Shown here piece after piece: positions 27,721-36,769 of a stretch of DNA of 51,167 nt. Each line of letters opens with the position of its first letter. Within the stretch, counting starts at the first letter, position 1. The position numbers were made by a program, and so were the translations under genes. The notes under the pieces were generated by a model. It made no database searches and had not been told where the DNA came from. It saw only the letters and a list, made by a program, of their open reading frames with translations. Source of the DNA: Halobacteroidaceae bacterium (GTDB lineage: Bacteria > Bacillota > Halanaerobiia > B1SED10-174); contig PWGV01000026.1 of assembly GCA_003554585.1 (NCBI GenBank), positions 1-51,167 on the forward strand, written 5' to 3'.

Positions 27721-28745
27721 TCCGGCATCTCCTTTATAATATCTTTAGAATCAAAACAGGTTTTTATCTTCCCTACTTCATCACCCCGACGGTTTTTAAT
27801 TACAGGCAACCTGTATTTTGCAAGTTCTTCTTTTTCCTGATCACTTAAGATCCCCAGAGCATCAAGGGTATGGTAAACAATTGGTCCCAGGCCCCGGCTA
27901 TTACCGTCCTCAATTTTTACTGCAAGACCCTGGTCCCGGCCATGCAGGCCAATACAATAAACTCCTTCTGCCCCTCCTTTTGCTAAAAGTTTACCGGAGG
28001 TTGCCTGTATTAAATCAGTGCATAACCTATTCCTTCCTGCAACCATGTAGGGTTCTTTTTCCATGGCCTGAGTTACTCTTTGCGCTGCTTCCTGGTAAGA
28101 GGGAGGAAGAGTTTCGGGATTAGCCAGACGAGCAAATAGATAGGCCATCTTCTCCACCGGCAAACCGAAAACAACAACTCCACAACCATCAATACCTCTA
28201 TCGACTTCCGCAGGAGACAACTCAGCAAGTTCGGCGATAGTTTCATGCATTAATTGTTGGAGGGGGTGTTCAGCTTGAACATACCCTTTTGTTTGCCAGC
28301 CCATGTGCTGACAAAGAAGCAGCATGCCAGCATGTTTACCAGAACAATTGTTATAGAGAGGAGAAATTTCATCCCCCCGGGCCATTAGGGCCCGGGCTGA
28401 TTCCTTATCGTAGGGCAGGTGGGTTCCGCATTCAAGGTCTTTCTCGGTTAAACCTGCTTTCTGTAAAATCCCCCGAGCTGTTTCCACATGGATATCTTCA
28501 CCATTATGGGAAGCACACATTAAGGCAAGTTCTCGGTCCGTAAGATTAAATCTTTCTGCTGCTCCCAGGACAAGAAGGGGTAAAACCTGAATTGGCTTGG
28601 CGGAAGACCTGATATATGTTTTCCCACCGGGAAGACCGAGCTTGCCTAAAACATTACCTTCCACGTCCACCAGGGCTAGGACACCTCGATGAGTCGATTC
28701 AACAAGGGGACCACGAACAACGTTTACTAAAGGAACTGTTACCAT
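27705..28745 (-). CDS. Asparaginase, PF06089 (ReAV/thermolabile) type
   Basis: This 346-aa protein belongs to the asparaginase family related to serine-beta-lactamase folds (Rhizobium ReAV type). The family's Ser-x-x-Lys site is SSAKPIQ and its cysteine-lysine metal-site motif is NNCSGKHAGML, with a further cysteine in GCGVVVFG. It should hydrolyse L-asparagine to aspartate and ammonia. The frame opens at 28760, but that ATG precedes the Shine-Dalgarno GAGGAGGAG; the ATG at 28745 is used. It is the first gene of the operon running to tsaD. Confidence 0.9.
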   Translation of the reverse strand: MVTVPLVNVVRGPLVESTHRGVLALVDVEGNVLGKLGLPGGKTYIRSSAKPIQVLPLLVLGAAERFNLTDRELALMCASHNGEDIHVETARGILQKAGLTEKDLECGTHLPYDKESARALMARGDEISPLYNNCSGKHAGMLLLCQHMGWQTKGYVQAEHPLQQLMHETIAELAELSPAEVDRGIDGCGVVVFGLPVEKMAYLFARLANPETLPPSYQEAAQRVTQAMEKEPYMVAGRNRLCTDLIQATSGKLLAKGGAEGVYCIGLHGRDQGLAVKIEDGNSRGLGPIVYHTLDALGILSDQEKEELAKYRLPVIKNRRGDEVGKIKTCFDSKDIIKEMPEWTKK

Positions 28746-28824
28746 CTTACTCCTCCTCATTAATTGAAAATAAAAAAATCAAGCTGGTTAATTTTTTTCT
28801 TTTTAATCCCCAAACAAAAATATA

Positions 28825-28849
28825 AACCTCAAGCAGAAAACTCAAGGTT
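28825..28849 (-). terminator. Probable terminator of the antitoxin-mazF unit
   Basis: A nine-bp stem with two G-T wobbles (AACCTTGAG / CTTGAGGTT on the minus strand, seven-base loop) touches the mazF stop and is followed by TATATTTTTG. Confidence 0.6.
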
Positions 28850-29205
28850 CATAAGTCGATTAAACCCAGGCTAATCTCCAGAGCATTATTAACCCTGCTC
28901 ATTATCTCAGGATCAAGATGAGCGACCTGGCGTTGCAATCTTTTTTTATCGATTGTCCGGACCTGTTCCAGGAGAATAACAGAATCAACTTCCAGGTTAC
29001 TTTCATGGGTTTTTATTTCTACATGAGTTGGAAGTTTGGCTTTTTTAATTCGGGAAGTAATCGCCGCTATAATAACGGTGGGGCTATACTTATTACCGAT
29101 ATCATTTTGAACTACAAGAACGGGCCTAACCCCTCCCTGCTCGGACCCGATTACAGGATTCAGGTCCGCGTAAAAAACATCGCCTCTACGAACCACGACT
29201 GCCAT
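28849..29205 (-). CDS. mazF: mRNA interferase toxin, MazF/EndoA (PemK) family
   Basis: The toxin (118 aa) is a ribonuclease that cuts mRNA at short sequence motifs when not held by its antitoxin. The N-terminal [20 protein letters not shown] and RPVLVVQND, the catalytic T-S pair in AAITSRI, and the C-terminal [12 protein letters not shown] are typical of Bacillota EndoA. The ATG at 29205 directly follows an in-frame GTG and overlaps the antitoxin gene by 20 bases, the usual coupled toxin-antitoxin layout. As in Bacillus, it follows alr. Confidence 0.95.
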   Translation of the reverse strand: MAVVVRRGDVFYADLNPVIGSEQGGVRPVLVVQNDIGNKYSPTVIIAAITSRIKKAKLPTHVEIKTHESNLEVDSVILLEQVRTIDKKRLQRQVAHLDPEIMSRVNNALEISLGLIDL

Positions 29206-29479
29206 CACTGTCCACCAAGCCTTGTTCGTATTTCTCCAAAATTTTCAACTCATCTTTACAATTATGCTCATGAGCAACTTGGAGATTAAAATTTGCCATT
29301 TCCTCATAGCCCCGTTTCATCTCTTCCCGAAGTTCTCGCCGGCGAAGATCAGCCAGATAAAGCCTCATTGCTTCCCGGATAAACTGACTCCTATTCCCGT
29401 TTTCCTGCTGCACCAGCCAATCCACTTCATCCAGCAAGCTCTCGGGCAGGCTGACCATCACCCGCTTTAAATTATCCAT
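29186..29479 (-). CDS. Ribbon-helix-helix antitoxin (MazE/EndoAI-like)
   Basis: This 97-aa protein has an N-terminal CopG-type ribbon-helix-helix domain ([16 protein letters not shown], then [13 protein letters not shown]) and a charged helical tail that should bind the toxin. It probably also represses its own promoter. The frame extends upstream to 29530, but the ATG at 29479 has GGGAGGAGA at the right distance. It is the first gene of the toxin-antitoxin pair. Confidence 0.9.
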   Translation of the reverse strand: MDNLKRVMVSLPESLLDEVDWLVQQENGNRSQFIREAMRLYLADLRRRELREEMKRGYEEMANFNLQVAHEHNCKDELKILEKYEQGLVDSDGSRGS

Positions 29480-29754
29480 AACAATCTCCTCCCGGTCCGG
29501 TTTGTTTTGGTAAAACAGTAAACAGCACAATTTCTACAATTAAAATTCGATTATTGTTACAGGAGACAAAAGAGTATAGCTAATGATATATATATTTTTA
29601 TACACCGAAGAAAATACTCCTGCCCGGAATGGGTTAAATAGTGGCGAAATTTTTATCCGGGCGGATTTTCCCTTCTTTTTTATAGTATTTCCTTGATATT
29701 TATAGCCCTTACTACCCCAACTTGAAAAACAAGCTGAAATAGCCTTTTCCGGCT
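29480..29754. other. Spacer between alr and the antitoxin gene
   Basis: 275 AT-rich bases with a TA-repeat (29586-29598) and no open frame of note. It must contain the toxin-antitoxin promoter, but no pair of promoter hexamers with normal spacing is convincing. No strong terminator for alr is seen. Confidence 0.4.
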
Positions 29755-30882
29755 TTAAGTTTGCAAAAACCTGGGCACTCTTTTATTTATCATGCAAACA
29801 ACTTCGTAGTTAATTGTATTAATTTTTCCGGCGATCTCATCCACCGTTATTTCCTGTTGACCCAGTTTTCCAATGATTACAACCTCGTCCCCAATCTCCG
29901 CCCCGGGGACAGCTGAAACGTCAACCACAACCTGGTCCATGCAAACCCTTCCCCGCACGGGAACTCTTTGCCCTCTAATTAAAACCTCTCCTTTATTGGA
30001 TAAAAGGCGATTAAATCCATCCGCGTAACCCAGGGGAAGTAAAGCAAGCTTTTGTTCCCGGGAAGTTTCATAAGTTCGGCCGTAGCTGATAAAACTTCCC
30101 GGGGGCATTTCTTTTACCTGGACCAGTCTTGCCTTCCACTGAAGGACTGGCTGTAAAGAGATCTCTTCTTTATTCACATCCCCTGAAGGCCATAAACCGT
30201 AACTCATAATCCCCGGGCGAACCATATCCAGGGCCATTTCCGGGAGGTCAATTATTGTAGCACTGTTGGCAATATGGCATAGAGGTATCTCTATACCCTG
30301 CCCCTTAAGAGCAGATATAACCTCCTCGAAACGTTGAAATTGTTTTCGAGAATAGGTTTTATCCGGTTCATCTGCCGAGGACATGTGGGACATTAATCCT
30401 TCAAGTTCTATTCCTTCCATCTGGCTAACTTCCCGGGCGAGATCAATAGCCTTGTCTGGAAGAGGGCCCAGCCTGCCCATTCCGGTATCAACTTTCACGT
30501 GGACAACTGCCCTTTTACCCAGGGAACAGGCTCTTTTTGCTACCTCTCCTGCCGTCACTTCATTTCCTATGGTCAGAATAATATCATGCTCCAGGGCAGC
30601 ATCAATTTGAGCAGGAAGAAACCCACTCATGGCCTGAATAGGGACTTCTATCCCTCCCTGGCGAAGTTCAACTCCCTCTTCCACAAGGGCAACGCCCAGG
30701 CGGTCAGCTCCGGCTTCCACTGCTTTTCCTGCCATTGGCAAACTACCGTGCCCATAGGCGTCGGCTTTTACAACAGCCATAATCAGGGGCCCCTTGCCAA
30801 CCCTTTCCCTTACCTGCTGGAGATTATGGGCATATTTTTGCGTGTTGATTTCAACCCATACTGGTCGGTTAATTAAGTTCAT
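29755..30882 (-). CDS. alr: Alanine racemase
   Basis: This PLP enzyme (375 aa) interconverts L- and D-alanine for peptidoglycan. The PLP lysine is in AVVKADAYGHG, the catalytic tyrosine in SYGRTYETS, and the C-terminal domain has VRGRVCMDQVVVDVS. The frame opens at a TTG (30894) that overlaps the nnr stop; the ATG at 30882 lies behind GAAGGA and is preferred. It is the last gene of the cdaA-to-alr operon. Confidence 0.97.
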   Translation of the reverse strand: MNLINRPVWVEINTQKYAHNLQQVRERVGKGPLIMAVVKADAYGHGSLPMAGKAVEAGADRLGVALVEEGVELRQGGIEVPIQAMSGFLPAQIDAALEHDIILTIGNEVTAGEVAKRACSLGKRAVVHVKVDTGMGRLGPLPDKAIDLAREVSQMEGIELEGLMSHMSSADEPDKTYSRKQFQRFEEVISALKGQGIEIPLCHIANSATIIDLPEMALDMVRPGIMSYGLWPSGDVNKEEISLQPVLQWKARLVQVKEMPPGSFISYGRTYETSREQKLALLPLGYADGFNRLLSNKGEVLIRGQRVPVRGRVCMDQVVVDVSAVPGAEIGDEVVIIGKLGQQEITVDEIAGKINTINYEVVCMINKRVPRFLQT

Positions 30883-30890
30883 TTTATCCT

Positions 30891-32432
30891 TCAACCCTCC
30901 TGTATAACTTTCCAGGCCTGGGGTAAGAACTCTACCAGGTCTCCGGCATTAATCCCGTATATCCCCTTTTGTTCCACAGCGAGATCTCCTGATTTCCCAT
31001 GCAGATAAACTCCCATGGCTACTGCTTCCGTCAGAGAAAGGTTCTGGCCCATGATTCCAGCGATAACTCCCGTTAGGACATCACCTGAGCCCGCTGTTGC
31101 CAGGCCGGGGTTGCCTGATGTGTTTACATACATATTCCCGTCCGGAAGAGCGACCAGGCTGTGAGGACCTTTTAAGACCAGAATAACTTCCCATTGCAGG
31201 GCAAAAGCCCGGGCTACTTCAAAAGGAGCAGTAAGCACCTCTTCCTTGGAAACCCCTAAAAGCCTTGCCATCTCCCCGTAATGTGGGGTGAGTATGGTCC
31301 GGGCCCGGCGGTCTTTTAATATTTGGGGGCCCGGAAGGGCATTAATTCCATCGGCATCCAGAATTATCGGAAGCGAGCTTTCTTTAAGGATTTCAGCCAC
31401 AAGCTCTTCTATTTCCGGCCCTCGCCCCAATCCCGGCCCCAGAACAAGGAAATCATTGCTCTGGGCTCTCTCCATAATTACCCCGAGCGCTGCACTCCCA
31501 AGAAGACCCAGAGTGCTCTCCGGCAGGGGACAGCTGATAACCTCTGTGGCTTTAATTTCAATGATATCGTTGAGGCTGACCGGAACCCCGAGGGTAACCA
31601 CTCCAGCCCCCGAGCGGAAAGCAGCCTGAGCAGCTAGCAGGGGAGCCCCGGTCATACCGCGGGACCCGCCTACAATAAATATTCTCCCGCAACTACCTTT
31701 ATAGGCTTCAATTGAACGAAAAGGATAGTGCTGTGCGGCCCAGTTTTTTTCCAGCATAATTGCGCTGGTTTCAGCTTCCTCTGTAATGTAATGGGGAATT
31801 CCAATATCGATTACCTCAACCTCTCCGCTATAAACACAGCCCGGATAGACCTGGAGCCCAACCTTCGGTAATCCAAAAGTTATAGTTACATTGGCGTCAA
31901 CTACCTGCCCCAAAATTTTCCCACTGCTGCTGTCCAGACCGGAGGGAATATCAATGCTTAAAACTGGGATCTCATGGCTATTTATAAAGCTAATGGCTTC
32001 TTCAGCCAGGCCCCGAACTTCTCCTTTAAGTCCGGTTCCCAGCAACGCATCAATTATCAGGTCATATTCCCTGTCCCTGGTTGCCTGCCAGAGGGTCTCA
32101 GCGTCCTTAAGATCAATTACCTCCAACCCTATATTACTGAGAATATTGTAATTTAATGCGGCTTCTCCCTCTTGAGGGATATTTCCAACCAGGAAAACAT
32201 GAACCAGGTAACCTCTGTGAGCAAGGATACGGGCAGCGACAAAACCATCTCCTCCATTATTGCCTGCCCCACAGAGAATCATAATACTTTTTTCCTCCGG
32301 CCCGAGCATTGAAATTGCTTTATCAGCAACCCCCTGGCCTGCTTTTTCCATAAGGATTGTCCCCGGAATGCCGGCTTCCTCAATTGTTCGGCGATCAATT
32401 TCTGCCATTACTTCACCGGTTACCAGCTTCAC
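30891..32432 (-). CDS. nnr: Bifunctional NAD(P)H-hydrate epimerase / ADP-dependent dehydratase
   Basis: Nnr (513 aa) repairs hydrated NADH and NADPH. The N-terminal epimerase half (residues ~1-215) shows CGAGNNGGDGFVAARIL and SIDIPSGLDSSSG. The C-terminal kinase-fold dehydratase half shows IVGGSRGMTGAPLLAA, LGPGLGR and TAGSGDVLTGVIAG. The GTG at 32432 lies nine bases after AAGGGGG, whereas the TTG at 32441 abuts it. The gene overlaps acpS by 20 bases. Confidence 0.95.
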   Translation of the reverse strand: MKLVTGEVMAEIDRRTIEEAGIPGTILMEKAGQGVADKAISMLGPEEKSIMILCGAGNNGGDGFVAARILAHRGYLVHVFLVGNIPQEGEAALNYNILSNIGLEVIDLKDAETLWQATRDREYDLIIDALLGTGLKGEVRGLAEEAISFINSHEIPVLSIDIPSGLDSSSGKILGQVVDANVTITFGLPKVGLQVYPGCVYSGEVEVIDIGIPHYITEEAETSAIMLEKNWAAQHYPFRSIEAYKGSCGRIFIVGGSRGMTGAPLLAAQAAFRSGAGVVTLGVPVSLNDIIEIKATEVISCPLPESTLGLLGSAALGVIMERAQSNDFLVLGPGLGRGPEIEELVAEILKESSLPIILDADGINALPGPQILKDRRARTILTPHYGEMARLLGVSKEEVLTAPFEVARAFALQWEVILVLKGPHSLVALPDGNMYVNTSGNPGLATAGSGDVLTGVIAGIMGQNLSLTEAVAMGVYLHGKSGDLAVEQKGIYGINAGDLVEFLPQAWKVIQEG

Positions 32433-32796
32433 TTTTCCCAACCCCCTTAGAGATTAAAACCATGGCTACCGCCCACTTGCGCTCGTGAGACATTGAAAGT
32501 TTAATATCCACATCAGGATTCAAAGAACACCCCTTCAACTTAATTTCAGGTCCATCAATACCCGGGAGAATTTCAACCTGCTGCCACCCGGGCCTTTTAG
32601 CAGAAGTTAACGCTTTAGCAAGGGCTTCTTTGGCTGCAAACCTTGCTGCAAGGTGCTCAGCAGGTTTTTTCTTAGCTTTACAGTATTCAATTTCACCCGG
32701 AGTAAAAAGTTTCTGCAGAAACCGGTTGCCATGTTTATTATAAACCGAAATAATTCTCTCCACCGAAACTATATCCACACCAATACCCTCAATCAA
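32413..32796 (-). CDS. acpS: Holo-[acyl-carrier-protein] synthase
   Basis: AcpS (127 aa) attaches 4'-phosphopantetheine from CoA to acyl carrier protein. The metal-binding aspartate in GIGVDIVSVERI and the helix RFAAKEALAKAL are conserved, as is the closing SMSHERKWAVAMVL. The start is TTG, 12 bases after the glmS stop and behind AGGTGGTG. Confidence 0.96.
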   Translation of the reverse strand: MIEGIGVDIVSVERIISVYNKHGNRFLQKLFTPGEIEYCKAKKKPAEHLAARFAAKEALAKALTSAKRPGWQQVEILPGIDGPEIKLKGCSLNPDVDIKLSMSHERKWAVAMVLISKGVGKSEAGNR

Positions 32797-32808
32797 TGTT
32801 ACACCACC

Positions 32809-34632
32809 TCATTCAACTGTTACGCTTTTTGCCAGATTCCGGGGTTGGTCGATAGGACAATTCCGGAAATCTGCCGAAAAATAGGAGAGCAGTTGCAGGG
32901 GAATGGTTCCCAGCAGAGGAGCAAATATATCAGGAGTATTGGGTGTTTTAAGAAGGAAATCAACTTCTGCTTCCACGCGGGATGCAAACCTGTCCTGGGT
33001 TATACCAAATACATAGCCACCCCGGGCCCTGATTTCCTGAATATTGCTAATCATCTTCTCCAAGAGGCTCTCCTGGGTTAGGAGGGCAACAACGGGAATT
33101 CCTTCCTCGATTAAAGCCAGGGTTCCATGTTTTAATTCTCCTGCTGCATATGCCTCAGCGTGAATGTAGGAAATTTCCTTTAATTTCAAGGCACCTTCCA
33201 GGGCAAGGCTAAAATCCAGTCCTCGCCCCACAAAAAAAGCATTATCCCAGTTTTTGATGTACCGTGCCGCTTCGCGGACTGGTTTTTCCATCCGGTGCAG
33301 GGTCTTTTCCACCTGAGCAGGTATTTCCCTGAGAAAATGGAGCAATTGGTCAATTCCATCCCCAGCAATATCACTTCCACCCATTTTAAGGGCCAAAAGG
33401 TTAAAAGCAGCAAGCATATTTAAATAGGCTTTTGTAGAAGCAACAGCAATCTCTGGCCCTGCTTTAATTAATAATAACTGGTCTACCTCCCTGGCTATTG
33501 TGCTGCCCTGGACATTTACTAGTCCCATCGTTTTTGCCCTTTTATCCCGGGCATGCCGGAGAGCTGCCAGGGTATCAGCCGTTTCTCCGGACTGGCTGAC
33601 CACAATTACAAGTGAATCCTCCCCAACCAGCGGAGAACGGTAACGGAATTCTGAAGCCATATCAACTTCGACTGGAATCCCCGTTGCCTTTTCCAGTAAG
33701 GCTTTGCCAATTAAACCCGAGTGATATGCGGTTCCACAGGCAACAATAAAAATTTTCTCGATTTTTTCCTTTTCCTTGAGAATGGCATCAATTTCCTGGA
33801 GTTCGATACCGTTTCCCCGGAGAGGTTTTTCCAGCAATTGCCGCATGACATCGGGCTGTTCATGGATTTCTTTTAACATGTAATGCGGGAAACCCTTTTT
33901 CTCTGCCATTTCCAGGTCCCAGTCAATTTCTTCAATTTCCTTATTCTGCAGATTCCCACCGGGCCCAATAACCCTGAAGTTTTCCCTATTCAATTCCGCC
34001 ATTTCACCGTCCTCCAGGATAATAACCCTGCGGGTATATGGCAATAGAGCGGGAATATCCGAAGCAAGATAAAATTCATCTTCGCCAATTCCCAGGATAA
34101 GGGGACTGTCCTGGCGGTAAGCTACAATTTGATCGGGATTTTCCTGGTTGATTACTGCAAAGGCATAAGACCCCTCAAGTTCAGTGGTAGCTTTCTTTAC
34201 TGCCTCTGAAAGGTTGCCCTCAAAGAATTTTTCAACCAGGTGCACCACAACTTCCGTATCTGTTTCCGAGGAAAAGGAATGTCCCTCCTTTTCAAGAGTC
34301 CTTTTAATATCCTGGAAGTTTTCTATTATCCCGTTATGAACCAGAGCCAGTTTGCCCTCGCAATCCTGATGCGGGTGTGCATTCGCATCAGAAGGCCTGC
34401 CATGGGTAGCCCACCGGGTATGTCCAAGGCCAACATTCCCCTGAAATTTTTCGAGCCCGAGTTTATCATCAAGAGCCTTTAGCTTGCCTTCCGCTTTACG
34501 AAGTTTTAGTTTTTGGTCTTCAATTACTGCAATTCCAGCGGAATCATAACCCCGGTATTCCAGTTTTTTCAATCCTTCAAGCAATATTGGAACGGCCCCT
34601 TTAGGGCCTATATAACCAACAATTCCACACAT
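32809..34632 (-). CDS. glmS: Glutamine-fructose-6-phosphate aminotransferase
   Basis: GlmS (607 aa) makes glucosamine-6-phosphate, the first step to UDP-GlcNAc. Processing after Met1 exposes the N-terminal nucleophile cysteine of CGIVGYIG. HTRWATHG is the glutaminase motif; two SIS domains follow, with VVSQSGETADTL and the terminal LAKSVTVE. The frame opens at 34701, but the upstream part lies inside the glmS ribozyme; the ATG at 34632 behind GGAAGGGGAG is correct. Expression should be controlled by that ribozyme. Confidence 0.98.
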   Translation of the reverse strand: MCGIVGYIGPKGAVPILLEGLKKLEYRGYDSAGIAVIEDQKLKLRKAEGKLKALDDKLGLEKFQGNVGLGHTRWATHGRPSDANAHPHQDCEGKLALVHNGIIENFQDIKRTLEKEGHSFSSETDTEVVVHLVEKFFEGNLSEAVKKATTELEGSYAFAVINQENPDQIVAYRQDSPLILGIGEDEFYLASDIPALLPYTRRVIILEDGEMAELNRENFRVIGPGGNLQNKEIEEIDWDLEMAEKKGFPHYMLKEIHEQPDVMRQLLEKPLRGNGIELQEIDAILKEKEKIEKIFIVACGTAYHSGLIGKALLEKATGIPVEVDMASEFRYRSPLVGEDSLVIVVSQSGETADTLAALRHARDKRAKTMGLVNVQGSTIAREVDQLLLIKAGPEIAVASTKAYLNMLAAFNLLALKMGGSDIAGDGIDQLLHFLREIPAQVEKTLHRMEKPVREAARYIKNWDNAFFVGRGLDFSLALEGALKLKEISYIHAEAYAAGELKHGTLALIEEGIPVVALLTQESLLEKMISNIQEIRARGGYVFGITQDRFASRVEAEVDFLLKTPNTPDIFAPLLGTIPLQLLSYFSADFRNCPIDQPRNLAKSVTVE

Positions 34633-34667
34633 TAACTTCTCCCCTTCCATTAAAACTGCTTTAGCCA

Positions 34668-34804
34668 CCTGCCAGCCCCTTTGCCTTACAATCACTTGCA
34701 AGTTTTAAAGACTGGCTCAAGACCGGTAGCAGACCTAGAGGCATCCGCCGATAATTCGATAAACCTCTACCTCGTCAACTTGGCTTGGGCCAAGACCAGG
34801 CGCT
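34668..34804 (-). ncRNA. glmS ribozyme (glucosamine-6-phosphate-activated self-cleaving riboswitch)
   Basis: On the minus strand the sequence starts with AGCGCC at the cleavage site (A at 34804, G at 34803). It continues with the invariant core GTTGACGAGG, GGTTTATCGA and CGGCGGATGCCTC, then the P3/P4 region AAAACTTGCAAGTGATTGT and a closing GGGGCTGGCAGG. This matches the known glmS ribozyme consensus in order and spacing. It lies between the glmM stop (four bases away) and the glmS start, so glucosamine-6-phosphate would trigger cleavage of the shared glmM-glmS transcript and silence glmS. Confidence 0.95.
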
Positions 34805-34807
34805 TGA

Positions 34808-36151
34808 TTAACCGAGTTCTTCCTCAATAACTCCAACAACATCATCCAGGATCCCACCTAGAATTTTTTCTTCCTTTCCTTCCACCATCACTCTAATTAC
34901 AGGTTCGGTTCCCGATGCCCTCACCAAAAGCCGGCCCCGGTCACCCAAAGAATTTTCTGCCCTGGTAATCACCTCCTGTACTCTCAAGTTATCTTTCCAC
35001 TCTTTGTTTTTCACCTCGACATTTCGTAACAATTGCGGCCAGGGTTTCATTACCTGTGCCAGCTGTGAGAGTTTTTCTTGCTCAGAAGATATTACATTAG
35101 CCAGCATGATCGAGGTAAGGATGCCATCCCCTGTAGTATTTTCTTCGAGGAAAATAATATGCCCTGACTTTTCACCTCCAAGATTTAGTTTTTTCCCTTT
35201 TAGAGCTTCAAAAACGTAGCGATCACCATTTTGAGTAAGAAGCAACTCCCCACCCAGGTTTTGTAAGGCTTCTTTTAAGCCCTGGTTACTGTACTTGGTT
35301 GCCACTAAAGTCCTGTTAGCAAGTTCACCCGTTTTTAAAAGGTGACAGCCACAAATAGCCATGATATAATCACCATCGAGCTCATTACCCCCTTCATCAA
35401 TGGCAATTACCCTGTCAGCGTCTCCGTCAAAAGCAAAACCGAAATCTGCTCCCACTTCCAGGATAATTTCCCTGATTACCTGGGGGTGAGTGGAGCCGCA
35501 TTGATAGTTTATTTTTTCTCCCGCAGGAGAATCGTGAAGACTAATAACATCCGCACCCAGTCGTTCCCAGACTCGGGGAGCTATTTCCCAGGCCGCCCCG
35601 TAGGCTGTATCCAGAACAACTTTATAACCGGTAAAATCTCCTTTTGCCTTGCTGCATAAAAAGTCCAGGTATTTTTCTTTTAGCCGAAGAGCTTCTATTT
35701 TATTGCCCACCTCTTCACCCTCCGCCCGGGCATATTTTTCTCCATTTTCCAGATAAGCTTCAATTTGATTTTCCTGTTCATCTGTTAATTTATTTCCATC
35801 AGCGTTAAAAAATTTGATCCCATTATCTGCAATGGGATTATGGGAAGCGGAAATCATGACTCCCCCCGAGAAATCTTCAGTTCGAGTTAAATAGGCCACT
35901 GCCGGGGTTGGTAAAATCCCACCAAGGTAAACGTCAAGACCTGCGGCAGTTAATCCAGCGACCAGCGCAGATTCCAGCATATCTCCAGAAAGTCTTGTAT
36001 CCCGACCGATTAAAACCTTGGTCCTAGCCGGATTTTGCTTCTTGTCTAATAAGTACCTGCCTCCTGCGAGGCCTAATTTTAATGCAAGCTCAGGAGTTAA
36101 TTCCCTGTTGGCAACTCCCCGAACTCCATCGGTTCCAAATATTGAAGGCAA
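34808..36151 (-). CDS. glmM: Phosphoglucosamine mutase
   Basis: GlmM (447 aa) converts glucosamine-6-phosphate to glucosamine-1-phosphate. The phosphorylated serine lies in GGVMISASHNP, the metal loop is FDGDADR, and the phosphate-binding end is RASGTEPVIRVMVEG. The frame opens at 36184, but the TTG at 36151 (MPSIFGTDGVRG) fits the family start and lies seven bases after AAGGGTGA. It is downstream of cdaA-cdaR, a conserved linkage in which GlmM activity and c-di-AMP synthesis influence each other in relatives. Confidence 0.97.
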   Translation of the reverse strand: MPSIFGTDGVRGVANRELTPELALKLGLAGGRYLLDKKQNPARTKVLIGRDTRLSGDMLESALVAGLTAAGLDVYLGGILPTPAVAYLTRTEDFSGGVMISASHNPIADNGIKFFNADGNKLTDEQENQIEAYLENGEKYARAEGEEVGNKIEALRLKEKYLDFLCSKAKGDFTGYKVVLDTAYGAAWEIAPRVWERLGADVISLHDSPAGEKINYQCGSTHPQVIREIILEVGADFGFAFDGDADRVIAIDEGGNELDGDYIMAICGCHLLKTGELANRTLVATKYSNQGLKEALQNLGGELLLTQNGDRYVFEALKGKKLNLGGEKSGHIIFLEENTTGDGILTSIMLANVISSEQEKLSQLAQVMKPWPQLLRNVEVKNKEWKDNLRVQEVITRAENSLGDRGRLLVRASGTEPVIRVMVEGKEEKILGGILDDVVGVIEEELG

Positions 36152-36385
36152 GATTGAATCACCCTTTCTAAAGATAAGTTTCATGTTCTAAATTAAAGAG
36201 GGGTAATAGGCGGAAAAAATACCCGCCAAATAAAATCAATTAAGCAGCGGGAACCCAAAAATTTTTGTTTCTCCTCTCTGCAACCGGGCAAAAGGTTTTC
36301 CCTTTACCCCATATTACTTCGAATTTTCTTTCGCTAACCCTTTTCCCGAAGCCTGGAAAAATGAAAGCCAAGGATAAAAACCAAA
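36152..36385. other. Spacer between cdaR and glmM
   Basis: 234 bases with no gene. One small inverted repeat (GGCGG/CCGCC, 36209-36227) with a T-rich loop on the minus strand is present but lacks a following T run. No known riboswitch pattern or good promoter was recognised, although a separate glmM promoter is possible here. Confidence 0.4.
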
Positions 36386-36769
36386 TTACTGGTTCCCTTC
36401 CCAGACATCAACTTGAATACTCCGTGGCGAAATAAAATCAATTTCCCACTCCTGGGGATGGTCTAACACCACTGGCAGCCAGTAAACCCCTGGGACAACG
36501 TGCTCAAAATCAAGGTAAGCGCTTAAAAGTTCCCCGATTTCTTCTTCTGGGTATTCGGGAGCAATTAAGCCCACTCTGACCTTTTCCGGTAGGGCATTCA
36601 ACTCAAGATTATCGGGGAGATTTACCATTTCCAGAGATATACTGACCACGGTTCTTCCCGGGTCAGTCTCAACCAGACCCGGAAAAGGCCAGCCGGGCCC
36701 GCTAACATAAAACCAAAGAAGTAGAGCCAGTAATAGGGCGGTTAATTTCAGCTTCCTGTCCTCATTCAT
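36386..36769 (-). CDS. cdaR: Short CdaR-like (YbbR-domain) protein
   Basis: This protein (127 aa) has one N-terminal transmembrane helix (LKLTALLLALLLWFYVSG) and a single YbbR-like extracytoplasmic domain (VVSISLEMVNLPDNLEL ... PRSIQVDV). CdaR normally carries three or four YbbR domains and modulates the diadenylate cyclase CdaA. The ATG at 36769 lies nine bases after GGAGG and overlaps the cdaA stop as ATGA. Position and topology support the call; the single domain is unusual. Confidence 0.85.
   Translation of the reverse strand: MNEDRKLKLTALLLALLLWFYVSGPGWPFPGLVETDPGRTVVSISLEMVNLPDNLELNALPEKVRVGLIAPEYPEEEIGELLSAYLDFEHVVPGVYWLPVVLDHPQEWEIDFISPRSIQVDVWEGNQ

Noticed and set aside
29718-29754. 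Possible terminator after alr (AGCC/GGCT and CTTG/CAAG hairpins)
   Set aside because: The stems are only four or five base pairs and no proper T run follows, so it is not listed as a terminator.
36209-36227. GGCGG/CCGCC inverted repeat before glmM
   Set aside because: A five-bp stem with a T-rich loop and no T run after it; no known riboswitch core was recognised nearby.
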